Assembly: GCA_022747635.1 (NCBI GenBank)
Contig: JAKTNV010000009.1
Span: 27,757,622 to 27,821,621, forward strand
Direction: 5' to 3'
DNA from: Hetaerina americana
Taxonomy: Eukaryota; Arthropoda; Insecta; Odonata; Calopterygidae
DNA length: 64,000 nucleotides
How positions within the stretch are numbered: the first letter of the stretch is position 1; every line of letters starts with the position of its first letter. A program made the position numbers and the translations under genes. A model generated the notes under the pieces. That model did not search any database. It was given only the letters and a program-made list of their open reading frames with translations, and was not told where the DNA came from. Below, in pieces: positions 21,801 to 31,885 of the stretch.

Positions 21801-24800
21801 TTATAATAAATGAAAAAGAAACACTTTGTTCCAATCCACCAATTTATTACAGGTACGACTAGTTTCGACGCTACGGCGTCATCCTCAGGTACAAAGTTTA
21901 AAGTCACAATCATTGTATATATACTCTCTTCTGGAAAGGGTGGGGGAGTTGTGGGAAGAGGGGGCGGGGAGGGGGAGTACGGGGGTAGGTACGAAAGTAT
22001 GTGGGAGAGGGTAGGAAACACCAGGAAAAGCGTTAGTGAGTGGGGGGGATTGGAAGGTGGGTTAAGAAAGGGGAAATTAGGGGAAAGGGGAGGGGATTAG
22101 TAAGCTAGGGATTTCATTGGTCAGTATAATTTGAGTCAATGGCTAATGGGGATAAAGGTACGGGTTAGGAGTCAATGGGAGTTGGGGGGAAGGGGTTATT
22201 GGTTCTGTTTTTCTGTTATTGCTAGGGAGGCTTCCAGGAGAGGTGATACGTTTTCAAACAGAATGTCATTGAGTAAAGGATGTTTCTTCATTGTTCTCCG
22301 GATCTCCAACTCTTCCTTCTTGTCCATCCTCCTCCCTTTTTCTTCCCGATGTAGTATTTTGGGGATGAAATCGCTGGTGTGATTTTCCTCCCACAGGTGT
22401 TTGGCAAAGTGGGATTGGGCTAGGTTACACTTCTTGTAGCACCTCTTGTGTTCCTCCGCTCTTGTCCGCACCGCTCGACCACTCTGCCCGATGTACCTCG
22501 CACTGCAATCCCCCGCAAACCATTTCATATATCCCACTGTTTTCCAGTGGCTCAACTTTATCTTTAGTTTTGTTTATGAAAATTTTAAGATTTTGTTTGT
22601 TATAGAAAGCAATTCTAAATTTGTCTTTCGGGAATAATTTGCTAATTTTTTCGGACGGGACACCATAATAGGGCAATTTTACCCACTTAAGTTTTTCCTT
22701 AATAGTTACCCCTGAATTGTAAAGTAGCTGTTGGGCTCTTATGGAGCGTTTCTTGCGGAGCATTTTGTCCACCATTTTTTCACTGTAGCCATTTGTAGTT
22801 GCTATAGATTTGATTTTCATCAATTCCTCGTTAAATTTTCCTATCGAGAGGGGAATATTAAGTAGTCTATTCAGTAGGAAGTGAAATGTGGATAACTTTT
22901 GGGATAAATGATGGCGAAGCGATTCAGAAGCGATTGAGAGAGAACAATTTAATCATTGAAAAGGCGGACAAGGGGAACGCAATGGTAGTGATGAAGAGAG
23001 AGGACTACACGGATAAATGTTACGACTTCATTAAGAATAACAAGATAGTAAAGCTTTCATCGGACCCCACTAAAAAATTCCAGGAAATTGTGAAAAAATC
23101 GCTTTCCTCCACTCCAACTTTTCTAAAGTCCAGCGAAATTTACAAAGCAACTACTATGAATCCAAGAGCTCCCAACTTTTTCGGCCTCCCTAAATTGCAT
23201 AAATTAAACATTCCTATCCGACCAGTCATCTCCAGTGTGAATTCTCCTTCCAGAAAACTCGCGGCGGTGCTGAATTCTAGATTTAGAGAGTTGACTAATT
23301 TCCAGCCAAGATATGGAGTGAAGAATACTGTGGCTTTTTGTGAACAACTTTCCAAAATAAAACCCCCCACCACCAAATATTTTTTAGTGTCTTTTGATGT
23401 GGTGAACCTCTTTACCAACATCCCGGCGATGGAAGCAGTCAATGTGGCAAAGAAAGTTTTATCAAATACAGTGACGGACACAAACGTCGTCAGTGACCTA
23501 GTGACCCTTGCCAAAGTGTGTGTGGAGCAAAACTATTTTAAATTTAATGGTGATTATTTTAGACAAACGGAAGGTTTAGCCATGGGGTCACCTTTGTCAC
23601 CGCTCCTAGCCGACCTTTTCATGGACGAGTTCGAACAAAAATTGTTTACGAATAGTTCAGTTAACACAAAAAACATTTACTTCTGGGTCCGCTACGTGGA
23701 TGACATCTTTGCAATATGGACTGGCACTGTAAGACAACTGCACAGTTTTTTGTCGGTTTTAAATTCTCAGTGTAATAATATTAAGTTTACGTGTGAAAAA
23801 GAAAATGAAGGAAAACTAAGTTTTCTTGACGTTACAGTGACTAAAAGGGAAAAAGGATTCGATTTTCAATTATATCGCAAAACCACCACTACAGACCATG
23901 TAATTCCTGCTGACTCCCGCCATCATTTATCCCAAAAGTTATCCACATTTCACTTCCTACTGAATAGACTACTTAATATTCCCCTCTCGATAGGAAAATT
24001 TAACGAGGAATTGATGAAAATCAAATCTATAGCAACTACAAATGGCTACAGTGAAAAAATGGTGGACAAAATGCTCCGCAAGAAACGCTCCATAAGAGCC
24101 CAACAGCTACTTTACAATTCAGGGGTAACTATTAAGGAAAAACTTAAGTGGGTAAAATTGCCCTATTATGGTGTCCCGTCCGAAAAAATTAGCAAATTAT
24201 TCCCGAAAGACAAATTTAGAATTGCTTTCTATAACAAACAAAATCTTAAAATTTTCATAAACAAAACTAAAGATAAAGTTGAGCCACTGGAAAACAGTGG
24301 GATATATGAAATGGTTTGCGGGGATTGCAGTGCGAGGTACATCGGGCAGAGTGGTCGAGCGGTGCGGACAAGAGCGGAGGAACACAAGAGGTGCTACAAG
24401 AAGTGTAACCTAGCCCAATCCCACTTTGCCAAACACCTGTGGGAGGAAAATCACACCAGCGATTTCATCCCCAAAATACTACATCGGGAAGAAAAAGGGA
24501 GGAGGATGGACAAGAAGGAAGAGTTGGAGATCCGGAGAACAATGAAGAAACATCCTTTACTCAATGACATTCTGTTTGAAAACGTATCACCTCTCCTGGA
24601 AGCCTCCCTAGCAATAACAGAAAAACAGAACCAATAACCCCTTCCCCCCAACTCCCATTGACTCCTAACCCGTACCTTTATCCCCATTAGCCATTGACTC
24701 AAATTATACTGACCAATGAAATCCCTAGCTTACTAATCCCCTCCCCTTTCCCCTAATTTCCCCTTTCTTAACCCACCTTCCAATCCCCCCCACTCACTAA

Positions 24801-27800
24801 CGCTTTTCCTGGTGTTTCCTACCCTCTCCCACATACTTTCGTACCTACCCCCGTACTCCCCTCCCCGCCCCCTCTTCCCACAACTCCCCCACCCTTTCCA
24901 GAAGAGAGTATATATACAATGATTGTGACTTTAAACTTTGTACCTGAGGATGACGCCGTAGCGTCGAAACTAGTCGTACCTGTAATAAATTGGTGGATTG
25001 GAACAAAGTGTTTCTTTTTCATTTATTATAAATTGGTGGATTGGAACAAAGTGTTTCTTTTTCATTTATTACTAAGACTATTAATGATGACTTACTTTTT
25101 TAAAAATTTTATAAAAGTAAGAAAGAAAAAAAAGCTTTATGAAATGTCAGCAGTCCATGTACCCATTTATTAAACCAGCGACCTGTTATTGTTACAAAAT
25201 CAACATTGTACTTTCATTCCAAAGGGATATTATCCCTCACGTGGATGATCTGATAAAAACCCTTAGTGTGCTGGCTCACATGTTATTGCAATCTAACCTT
25301 TGTCACAACTTAACAGAATAGGTAAAGCTTTTGTTGAATTCTGATAGATGCAGTTACTTTGAATGTAACTGTCTTCTGATTTTCTTGTGTTCATTTAATG
25401 CAATAATGCATCCATTTACAGTGATAGAGAAGATGTTTGTTTTAATTTAAAAATTCACATGACATTTCAGCAGTAATTATTTCGTGTGTGTGTTTGCATG
25501 AGCATGCATGCATAATAGGTGTGACATAATTGCACTGACTCATGTCTTTTGAATTTATCACTCAAAAGTAAACATTAATTCTTGCTTAGTTATTGGCTAA
25601 AATGATGTCTCTGAAAGTTGATGTTTGTTATCTATTTTTCTCCAACAAATATGGAAATATTATGCTTCAAATTCAATGAAGATTAATTGCTTAAAATAGT
25701 TCATTATTGGATGATAAAGGTTCTTGATAAAAATTTTTATAGTATTTGTATGGAAAAATTTCCTGTGAAACATACCATTTGGTCACATTTTATTTTAGTC
25801 AAAAAATATATTCCATTTGTTTCTCTTTCACCATCATTATTCAGGCTGTTGTAATGGTTATATGGTTATAGCCCTTTTTATTTCTTCCTAGTATTTATCA
25901 TGCCTGAGCTTCTCTGTATTGCCATATGTATGGTTTATTAAGTTTTAAAACTTATCATCATGCATACATGTACAACTGTGCACACCCACACACATTTTAA
26001 CATACTAGTGTGCATATGAGAAGTTTGAAAGTCTGCTGGTCGCAAGTCATGTGCAGCTTCCTTAGAAGTACTTTTTTTTACTCATGATAGCATTATTGTC
26101 AACTTTTCTGTGCCATTTTTGTCCTTTTCATGCTCATTTGTCAATGCCCAACTTAAGCTCATGACCATATAATATTTTTTGTTTCAATAAATACTCACAT
26201 CTTCTAATAAATAATTACTGCTTCACACTTCAATCTAATCCTGTCAAATTTTGCACTGCATGGCCTTTGGCTGAAGGAGCAGATTTTTGTTTAGATTAGA
26301 AATATGATGGCATTGGATGCCATTTCCAGTGATACCTCTCTGCAATTCTGATGAGTTGTGCATGCCCTGATCTTTGAAACATGTCTTAGAAATTGTCCAA
26401 ACTTAATTGCTTTCTGTGTGATCTGTTAGGCCTTCTGGACCATGTGACCGTGCTTATTGGTGTGGCAGTGGGTAACAAGGCTGTAGGTGGTGTTATCCAC
26501 CAGCCTTATTATAACTATCTCAAGGAGGGTGCCCCATTGGGCCGCACCATATGGGGCATCATTGGGTGTGGTTGGGGAGGCTTCACAATAGGGTCTGCCC
26601 CAAAGGACCGGAGGGTGATCACCACCACAAGGTCACACTTAGATGCAACCGTTCAATCTGCCCTTGATGCCATGACTCCAGACGAGGTGCTCCGAGTGGG
26701 TGGAGCTGGCCACAAAGTGAGTTGTCATTGAATTTTCAACTGCAAAACCCCAGTAACAATTAAATTGATGAGAAGGTTAGGTGAAACCATGGTTTAATAT
26801 TCATAAATATTCATTTCATCATAAAGTTTAAAATTCTGCTGCTTTGATTGTAAACGTCTTTCAATGAGGCATGCATCCAGAAGCTAAACAGAGGCTCAGT
26901 AGTGGATGAAGAAATTTTCACGTACCTTGATCAAAAAGGTGTTGAAAAATGTTGAAATATCACATTACCTCTCATGTGATTCTGTGCATGCGACCACTTT
27001 GTAAGCAGTGCTGCAGGTGTTGCTTTTCACGACCAATTAGTTTACCCAAGAGTTGTCATATTTACGGTATTACCATTTATGGCAATTTACTGGATATTTT
27101 AATTTTGGGAAAAACTTGTATGAAATTTATGATAAAAATAGCATTTCTTCTGTTAGCATATTCAAGTGAGAATGATTTTTTTGGTTAACTTGTGACTCAT
27201 ATGTAATTGTCAAGTAAATGAGATGTAATGGTTTTTTTATTGATTATATAGGTCTTTGTTGACGTTTTTCATATGTCTTTTTATTAAAAATTTGAAGATT
27301 TCATTTGCCTATGGAACTATTATATCCAATATGTGACATGAGAACTATTTTTATAAACTGCAAGTCTATAAAAAGATATTCTAGCCTTAAAAAGACTACA
27401 GTGGGGACAAAAATATTCCCTGGTAAACAGTAAACACAGTTAAAACTCCATATTACAAAGTTGCTCAGACCAAGAAAAGGGGATGTTTATTACATGGAGG
27501 TTCATCTTTAATCTGCAAGTAGCATAACCATGTGAATTGCAATCCATGCAGTGAAGCATACTTATTGGGCTCTCATATCAAGATGCACAGTCAATCAATT
27601 GAATATGCTAGTTTCAGCATAAAAATGTACATTATATGGACCAAATTTCCAGCTATTGAACTTATTGGGGAGTTTTCACCTTCCCCTAATGAAAACTGAC
27701 ACGATAAACATGTATGAAATGATTGTATTTTATTAACTTGTTTGTGTGTTTATCAATAAAATGTACCACAAATGGACCTCGTCAAAATACTATATCCCAT

Positions 27801-29068
27801 GAAACTCAGGGAGCATGCTATCTTCTTGGAAATGAAGTCTTCCTTATAGTATGAATATTTTTTCCATTCACATTGTCTGAACATCTGAGATGTTATTCTA
27901 ATTATTTCAATTCCACTTCATTCAAAATATATATTTTGAAGCTGAGCATTGGCAGAGCCAAAAGCATTGTTTTTTTAGCATAGATAAATTGAAATGTCTT
28001 TAAGGAAATTTGAAGTCCTGTGGTCACAAAAATATCATCTATATATTTTTTTAATCTTCCCCAACTTATAAGTATATGTTTGTAGCAAAGTTTGTTGTGT
28101 AAATTCTAGGCATTGGGTTTCTCACAAAAGAAAACTTAACTCTTATTCCCACTTAAACAAGCAATTTCTCTTTTGTATGGCTAATAGTCACCAAGTAAAA
28201 TCAATGGAGATAATGGAAAGGAAATCAGCATCTTAGCTATAAATTGAAAGACAAAAAGTTTTTTTAAATTCTTTTGGTGGGTCCTACCAGCAGCAGTTCA
28301 ACTGAATGCAAAGCACCCAGAAAGAGTTCAAAATTTAGCTTTACATCAGATGCCAATCTACATTAATCTTGTCAATCGCTCTCTTAGCTATCTGGGTGCA
28401 GACATGCTATTATAATCTTGATTTTCTTTGCTTGGTCAAATTGGTTGGCTTGAAAGTTACTGGACTTTCAGCGTTGAACTCTCAGAAGGGCCAGTAGCAG
28501 ATCTAAAACACCTGTGGAGGGTGGGTTCAAAATTGGGAGGTATATTTGCATACAATTTAATTACTATGGGGATAAAACTCAGATGTATGTTCATTTTAGA
28601 GGGCTTCATTGTACAGTTTGTAACATAAGAGATTTTTATGCTAATAAATTTCATGTAGTTTTTCTTGCAAATAGAATTGTCATAACCAGAAGCCTACATT
28701 AAAAAAATAGAGCAATTGGAACAATTACTCATTTTTGTTTATCCTCACTAGTATCAAGCTCATATTTTTTGTGTCATTTTTGTTAGGTAATGCTGTTATT
28801 GGAGGGGAAAGCAAATGCATATGTGTTTGCTAGTGGTGGCTGTAAGAAGTGGGACACGTGTGCACCTGAAGCAATTCTGCATGCCATTGGTGGAAAGTTG
28901 ACAGATATGGTACAAGGGGAGTCATACCATTACCATGCTGAAGTAGAACACAGGAATAGTCGTGGTGTTCTGGCTACTGCACCAGGAGAGGATCACTCAT
29001 GGTATTTCAGCCGCATTCCAGAGTCTGTGCGTCAGTTACTCTCCGGCTCATCTACTTCGTCTCGGTAG
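12715..29068 (+). CDS. BPNT1: BPNT1: 3'(2'),5'-bisphosphate nucleotidase (5 coding exons)
   Basis: Exons 12715-12834, 14844-15056, 16545-16593, 26430-26716 and 28787-29068 join to 951 nt encoding 316 aa, close to the roughly 308 aa of vertebrate BPNT1. All junctions are GT-AG and phases match (0, 0, 1, 0). The enzyme removes the 3' (or 2') phosphate from PAP and related nucleotides, clearing the by-product of sulfation. It is a Mg2+-dependent, lithium-sensitive phosphatase of the inositol monophosphatase superfamily. Metal and substrate motifs are visible: IIGEEGD in exon 2, [14 protein letters not shown] across exons 3-4, TTTRSH and RVGGAGHK in exon 4, and [14 protein letters not shown] in exon 5. 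Intron 3 (9.8 kb) holds a LINE fragment and the Penelope-like complex. A cytosolic, housekeeping role is the family expectation. Confidence 0.95.
12835..14843 (+). other. BPNT1 intron 1
   Basis: 2.0 kb, AT-rich, bounded by GT and tttactttgtcag. Short open frames (for example 13377-13602) have no recognisable content. I see nothing else in it. Confidence 0.8.
14844..15056 (+). CDS. BPNT1: BPNT1 coding exon 2
   Basis: Encodes 71 residues with DLQTEADR and the metal-site segment VKIIGEEGD. The acceptor is tttgtcag and the donor gtgaga, phase 0 on both sides. Confidence 0.95.
15057..16544 (+). other. BPNT1 intron 2
   Basis: 1.5 kb, AT-rich, ending in ttcctttcttccag. No mobile element recognised. 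Confidence 0.8.
16545..16593 (+). CDS. BPNT1: BPNT1 coding exon 3
   Basis: A 49-nt exon encoding [16 protein letters not shown], the catalytic DPLDGT signature of the superfamily. It ends in phase 1, and the split Gly codon is completed by exon 4. Confidence 0.95.
17920..18600 (+). pseudogene. non-LTR retrotransposon (RTE-like) reverse-transcriptase C-terminal fragment
   Basis: In BPNT1 intron 3. Degenerate + frames show RT motif B GVRQGCP (about 17930), a motif-C relic FGDDQAL (about 18050), and the C-terminal region with [16 protein letters not shown] (18220-18270), [16 protein letters not shown] and [12 protein letters not shown] (about 18415). This block is characteristic of arthropod RTE-type endonuclease-reverse transcriptases. 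Stops and frame changes show it is dead; the 5' part is missing. Confidence 0.75.
18871..18956 (-). repeat. two tandem 43-bp terminal repeats, copy A
   Basis: The unit starting aataaatgaaaaagaaacac occurs at 18871-18913 and 18914-18956. The same doublet ends copy B (about 21761-21846) and, inverted, copy C (about 24985-25070). It marks the 3' end of the element. Confidence 0.85.
18962..19001 (-). ncRNA. hammerhead ribozyme, Penelope-like copy A
   Basis: Same 40 bases as the copy C motif, on the - strand: stem I GTAC/GTAC, core CTGAGGA, stem II GACGC/GCGTC with loop CGTA, GAA, and a 2-bp stem III. Located just upstream of the terminal 43-bp repeats. Confidence 0.7.
19304..21758 (-). pseudogene. 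Penelope-like reverse transcriptase/GIY-YIG protein, copy A (frameshifted)
   Basis: Frames 21791-21027, 21010-20735, 20747-19974 and 19930-19304 together cover the N-terminal region, RT and GIY-YIG. This is the only copy with the N-terminal part. The natural start is probably the ATG at 21758 ([16 protein letters not shown]), because sequence upstream of it belongs to the terminal repeats of copy B. Frames break near 21015, near 20740, and at about 20018-20024, where one extra base relative to copy C shifts the frame after HVIPAD. It is therefore not translatable as one protein. Confidence 0.85.
21853..21892 (-). ncRNA. hammerhead ribozyme, Penelope-like copy B
   Basis: Identical to the copy A motif. 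It lies between copy B's GIY-YIG region and the start of copy A's reading frame, the position of a 5' pseudo-LTR. Confidence 0.7.
22196..22823 (-). pseudogene. Penelope-like GIY-YIG region, partial copy B
   Basis: Frames 22823-22425 and 22555-22196 contain only the C-terminal third of the protein: the RT thumb/linker and the GIY-YIG endonuclease. One extra C near 22510 relative to the other copies shifts the frame inside the GIY-YIG domain. The 5' limit is the inversion point at about 22912. Confidence 0.85.
22886..24637 (+). CDS. Penelope-like reverse transcriptase with GIY-YIG endonuclease, copy C (583 codons open)
   Basis: One uninterrupted + frame. The first ~11 codons belong to the inversion junction; element sequence starts near 22918. 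Visible motifs: [10 protein letters not shown] near residue 26; FGLPKLHK near 99; RT motif [13 protein letters not shown] at about 169-180; motif [17 protein letters not shown] from 230; motif C YVDDIF from 270; and the GIY-YIG pair GIYEMVCG from 472 and YIGQSGR from 485, followed by RTRAEEH. The enzyme copies element RNA and the GIY-YIG domain nicks the target, as in Penelope elements. The N-terminal ~250 residues present in copy A are missing through 5' truncation, so autonomy is doubtful although the catalytic domains look intact. Confidence 0.9.
   Translation: MWITFGINDGEAIQKRLRENNLIIEKADKGNAMVVMKREDYTDKCYDFIKNNKIVKLSSDPTKKFQEIVKKSLSSTPTFLKSSEIYKATTMNPRAPNFFGLPKLHKLNIPIRPVISSVNSPSRKLAAVLNSRFRELTNFQPRYGVKNTVAFCEQLSKIKPPTTKYFLVSFDVVNLFTNIPAMEAVNVAKKVLSNTVTDTNVVSDLVTLAKVCVEQNYFKFNGDYFRQTEGLAMGSPLSPLLADLFMDEFEQKLFTNSSVNTKNIYFWVRYVDDIFAIWTGTVRQLHSFLSVLNSQCNNIKFTCEKENEGKLSFLDVTVTKREKGFDFQLYRKTTTTDHVIPADSRHHLSQKLSTFHFLLNRLLNIPLSIGKFNEELMKIKSIATTNGYSEKMVDKMLRKKRSIRAQQLLYNSGVTIKEKLKWVKLPYYGVPSEKISKLFPKDKFRIAFYNKQNLKIFINKTKDKVEPLENSGIYEMVCGDCSARYIGQSGRAVRTRAEEHKRCYKKCNLAQSHFAKHLWEENHTSDFIPKILHREEKGRRMDKKEELEIRRTMKKHPLLNDILFENVSPLLEASLAITEKQNQ
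24940..24979 (+). ncRNA. hammerhead ribozyme, Penelope-like copy C
   Basis: GTAC (24940-24943), CTGAGGA (24944-24950), one extra T, stem II GACGC/GCGTC with loop CGTA (24952-24965), GAA, AC-TA-GT minimal stem III (24969-24974), cleavage-site C at 24975, and GTAC closing stem I (24976-24979). Hammerheads with a 2-bp stem III are established in Penelope-like elements. The base inserted after CTGAGGA is shared by all copies. Confidence 0.72.
26430..26716 (+). CDS. BPNT1: BPNT1 coding exon 4
   Basis: Completes the split Gly codon and encodes [45 protein letters not shown] and [10 protein letters not shown]. Acceptor gatctgttag, donor gtgagt, phase 0 at the end. Confidence 0.95.
26717..28786 (+). 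other. BPNT1 intron 4
   Basis: 2.1 kb. Near 27436-27505, acagttaaaactccatatta and attacatggaggttcatc resemble the end of a pogo/Tigger element, but no second end or transposase was found. Otherwise AT-rich and featureless. Confidence 0.5.
28787..29068 (+). CDS. BPNT1: BPNT1 coding exon 5 (C-terminus)
   Basis: Encodes 93 residues plus [40 protein letters not shown] and the ending [18 protein letters not shown]. The WDTCAPE motif binds substrate and metal in this family. The acceptor is tttttgttag. Confidence 0.95.
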   Translation, partial: VMLLLEGKANAYVFASGGCKKWDTCAPEAILHAIGGKLTDMVQGESYHYHAEVEHRNSRGVLATAPGEDHSWYFSRIPESVRQLLSGSSTSSR

Positions 29069-29264
29069 TCTTGAATTGCAGAATGTATCAAATGGTTATT
29101 TTTTATGTACGTAGGAATCAAGATCCCTCACCATTGTTGCGAAAACTTATAAATCCGAGTGACTGATGTTAATTGTTACATTTTCTCACTAGTTTTGCAA
29201 CAGTGCACTATCACCAGTGCAGCTTAGGTTCCCAAAATCATTATTGAGACATCACTTCCCAAAA

Positions 29265-29345
29265 CGTATAGGTTTCTAAAAAGAGACGTTTCAGGCGTGA
29301 TATGGTGGAATATCATGATTAATTAAAAATAGCAATTTTCCACAA
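29265..29345 (-). repeat. dispersed repeat, copy 2
   Basis: Reverse complement of the 1655-1735 repeat, sharing aaaaagagacgtttca and tgatatggtggaatatcatg. It runs directly into the palindrome at 29319-29406. Confidence 0.7.
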
Positions 29346-29406
29346 AAATTTGTGGAAATTTGTGTTTCCACAATTATTTTTGTGGAAAATTGCTATTTTT
29401 AATTAA
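29319..29406. repeat. long palindrome (fold-back)
   Basis: Arm 29319-29349 (ttaattaaaaatagcaattt then tccacaaaaat) is complementary to 29376-29406. The spacer itself contains the smaller inverted repeat ttgtggaaa/tttccacaa. This may be the terminal part of a fold-back element of the same family as the adjoining repeat. Confidence 0.8.
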
Positions 29407-29831
29407 TTAAGTATTGGTTTCTGTTTCTCAGTTGTTAGCTAGGATTGCATATTCTACTCTAGATTTCATGACAGAGCGCTCACCATCAGTGAAAATTAGG
29501 CAATACCAGGGAAGGATAAGGTGTCTTTGAAAAACATGATTAACTGCTGCAAAGCAATACCTAGCATTCTTGCTTCCACTTATGTTATGTTGAGATCATG
29601 GCATTTTCTTGCAAATATTTTTCCTGATATCAAACGCTTAATAATATTTCAAGATCTGGTTTAAAATAGTATGTACAAGAATGGGTTATTTTGGAAAATA
29701 TAGATGAATGTTATTATTTCTAATATTAGAATTCACACAAAAAAATGTACCAAGTGTAACATTTTTGAAAATATGATGGCCCGTAAAAAATGTGTGCAAT
29801 TTGAGTACACATTTGTTTTCCTTGTTGATTT

Positions 29832-29835
<4 letters not shown>

Positions 29836-29884
<49 letters not shown>
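29836..29884. repeat. (TA)n microsatellite
   Basis: About 24 TA units, uninterrupted. The open frames crossing it on both strands are low-complexity artefacts. Confidence 0.95.
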
Positions 29885-29888
<4 letters not shown>

Positions 29889-30660
29889 TATATTTTTTTG
29901 GGTGTTTTTTATTATATTTTTGTAGTGTCTGATGATGAGAGAATTATGTACATTATTCCTGATAAACAAAATTTCCTAAATCAGCTCAAGAACTTATTGA
30001 TGCAATCCATTTTTTTCATTCAGCATTCACATGCATTTGAATCTAAAAGGCTACTCGAAAGTTATTCCTTTACAGCAGGGATCGTTATGTGTGTGATAAT
30101 TAACTCCACAGTAGTTGGTATTATGGCTGTACAATGACTAACTGAAAATATAAATGGTATGCGCTTAATTTTTCATGACAACATCCTCGAAAACCTCAAT
30201 TGTTGACAGAACTGAAAACATACTATAATGGTATCATCAGAACATATTTTTTCCTTTTGACTGTACTTTCTCTCTCAAAACCTCAGTGACCCTAATTGGC
30301 TATTCATTTATAGAGCTCTCTTATTCATCGCTTTTACTTTAAAACTTGGAAGCTCAACACAAATTTATCATGCAGAAAATAATGTTAAGTTGATTTTGAA
30401 TTGAAGTTGTTACTGGGTTAGTTTCTTAGTTTTGGTGTGCACCTTTTCATAAGCTGGAGAATACTTATGTATCTGTTTGTTAATGCAAGACTTGGCAGCT
30501 ATATTGTTAAGAATTTAATACAATCAAAGGTAATATCAATGGATACTCTGTCATGGCATTTTTTAATAAGTGCATAAATTATGTTTTTTGCATTTCACCC
30601 TTCAAGTTATTCATTTGCTAGCTGTGGGGTTGGTGCCACATGCCATAAAATATGATTATA

Positions 30661-31374
30661 TTTGGGCTGTCCAGAAAGTAACCTACTTTATGCTTTAAAA
30701 AAATACAGTTGAATAGATGCAGAAAATTTATTATTTTCACCTTAAAACTACATATCTCTACTATTTTATACATATTCGCCAAACAGATTTAAATGTTTGT
30801 CATAACTCTGAATTTGTGTTCTAATTCCTTCAGCATAAAATTCTGCCTTTTGAGATCGCCGCCAACTGATGACAGCAACTTGAAGTTCCTTGTCGAGACG
30901 AGCACAAAATTAATGGTAGTAGCTTAACTTCTCAGTCATGTTTCCGTGCAAGAGAGTCATTCAGATCTGGAAAACTCTTTAAAGATTTCAGATATGATAA
31001 AACATCGGTTTTCGTCAATTTTCAGGTGCAATTTCGTTCACCACAGATGGCAGGCGGCTTCTGTTATCATCATGGACATTTATGTTCACTCTTAAACGAA
31101 TGACAGCAATGATGTACAACTCTTGTCACTCATCACATCTGGTCTGTACAGAGCACAAATTACCCGGTGAATGTCAGAAGCTCTGAAGTTGTTATCAGTA
31201 GAAACCTTATCATTGAACGAACTACACATTTTCCAGGATTTCAATTGAATTGTTCATTTTGACTCGCTATAGTAAACAAACAAAAAGTGATGTGACCTTG
31301 CAACCACTGCAGGTCGAGGCGTACTGACCCTCACATTAACCAAAAACAAGAGGTTACACTCTGGACAGCCCTCA
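30661..31374 (-). mobile_element. mariner-like element relic with internal deletion
   Basis: Terminal inverted repeats gggctgtccagaaagtaacc (30664-30683) and, inverted, aggttacactctggacagcc (31351-31370), with TA on both outer sides (30659-30660, 31375-31376). The - strand near 30900-30750 encodes a broken transposase C-terminus (QVAVISW.., KAEFYAEGI, LNLFGEYV), typical of mariner. At 714 bp it is about half length and inactive. Confidence 0.7.
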
Positions 31375-31774
31375 TATGTTATTTAAAAAGAACTGACTTG
31401 TCTTGTATATTGAAATCACGCCCTAAAAACCTAAGTCGTAGAGATATGTTGAGGATGCATGGATTTTCTGAAATAATATGACTTCAACTTCCTAAAACTG
31501 TCATTAAAAATCACATAACAAAATAATCCATTGAAGTAATTTTATTTTTTGATAAATAAATTTTTGAAATCATGAACTGAAATTTTTAATTGAGGATTTT
31601 TAAATGAACTGCGACATAATTTGCTGTTGTGGGATACTTTACATCCAGAGTTGCTTTAGGCATAATATGTGAGGTTTTAAGGGATTGATTTATAATGTAA
31701 CAATTTCATGGCGCAAAAATTATTCACTTTAACCAGAATTTGAAACCAGATCCCTCGATGCCCGGCAGTGATTT

Positions 31775-31885
31775 GTACAATTCAAAATAGTTGCATTGTG
31801 ATGCTCATTTGCAGATGACTCTGTTCAAAATTACTGTTGCAGCTTCTCCTGCAGTTTCATAGAATTTGGATAAGTAGCCCTTGAA
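31775..31885 (+). repeat. dispersed repeat shared with 46610-46725
   Basis: Both copies contain gttgcatt, gatgactctgtt and ttactgttgcagc, followed by a cagtttc..ggaattt-like end, at about 75-80% by eye. It is an old interspersed repeat of unknown class. Confidence 0.55.

Larger units (their letters stand above)
18831..25070. mobile_element. Penelope-like element complex: two tandem copies plus one inverted copy
   Basis: Three copies lie within BPNT1 intron 3. Copy A (- strand, about 18871-21760) is nearly full length. Partial copy B (- strand, about 21761-22912) lies directly upstream of A, like a pseudo-LTR. Copy C (+ strand, about 22913-25070) is inverted against B. The sequence actaagacta occurs immediately left (18821-18830) and right (25071-25080) of the whole array. 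This implies one integration event with a duplication of 10-13 bp. Copies are almost identical, so the insertion is recent. Each copy ends in a hammerhead and two 43-bp repeats. Direct and inverted pseudo-LTRs with 5' truncation are typical of Penelope elements. Confidence 0.88.

Noticed and set aside
29704..29969. Open frames on both strands
   Set aside because: They exist only because of the (TA)n microsatellite, which translates as Ile-Tyr repeats.
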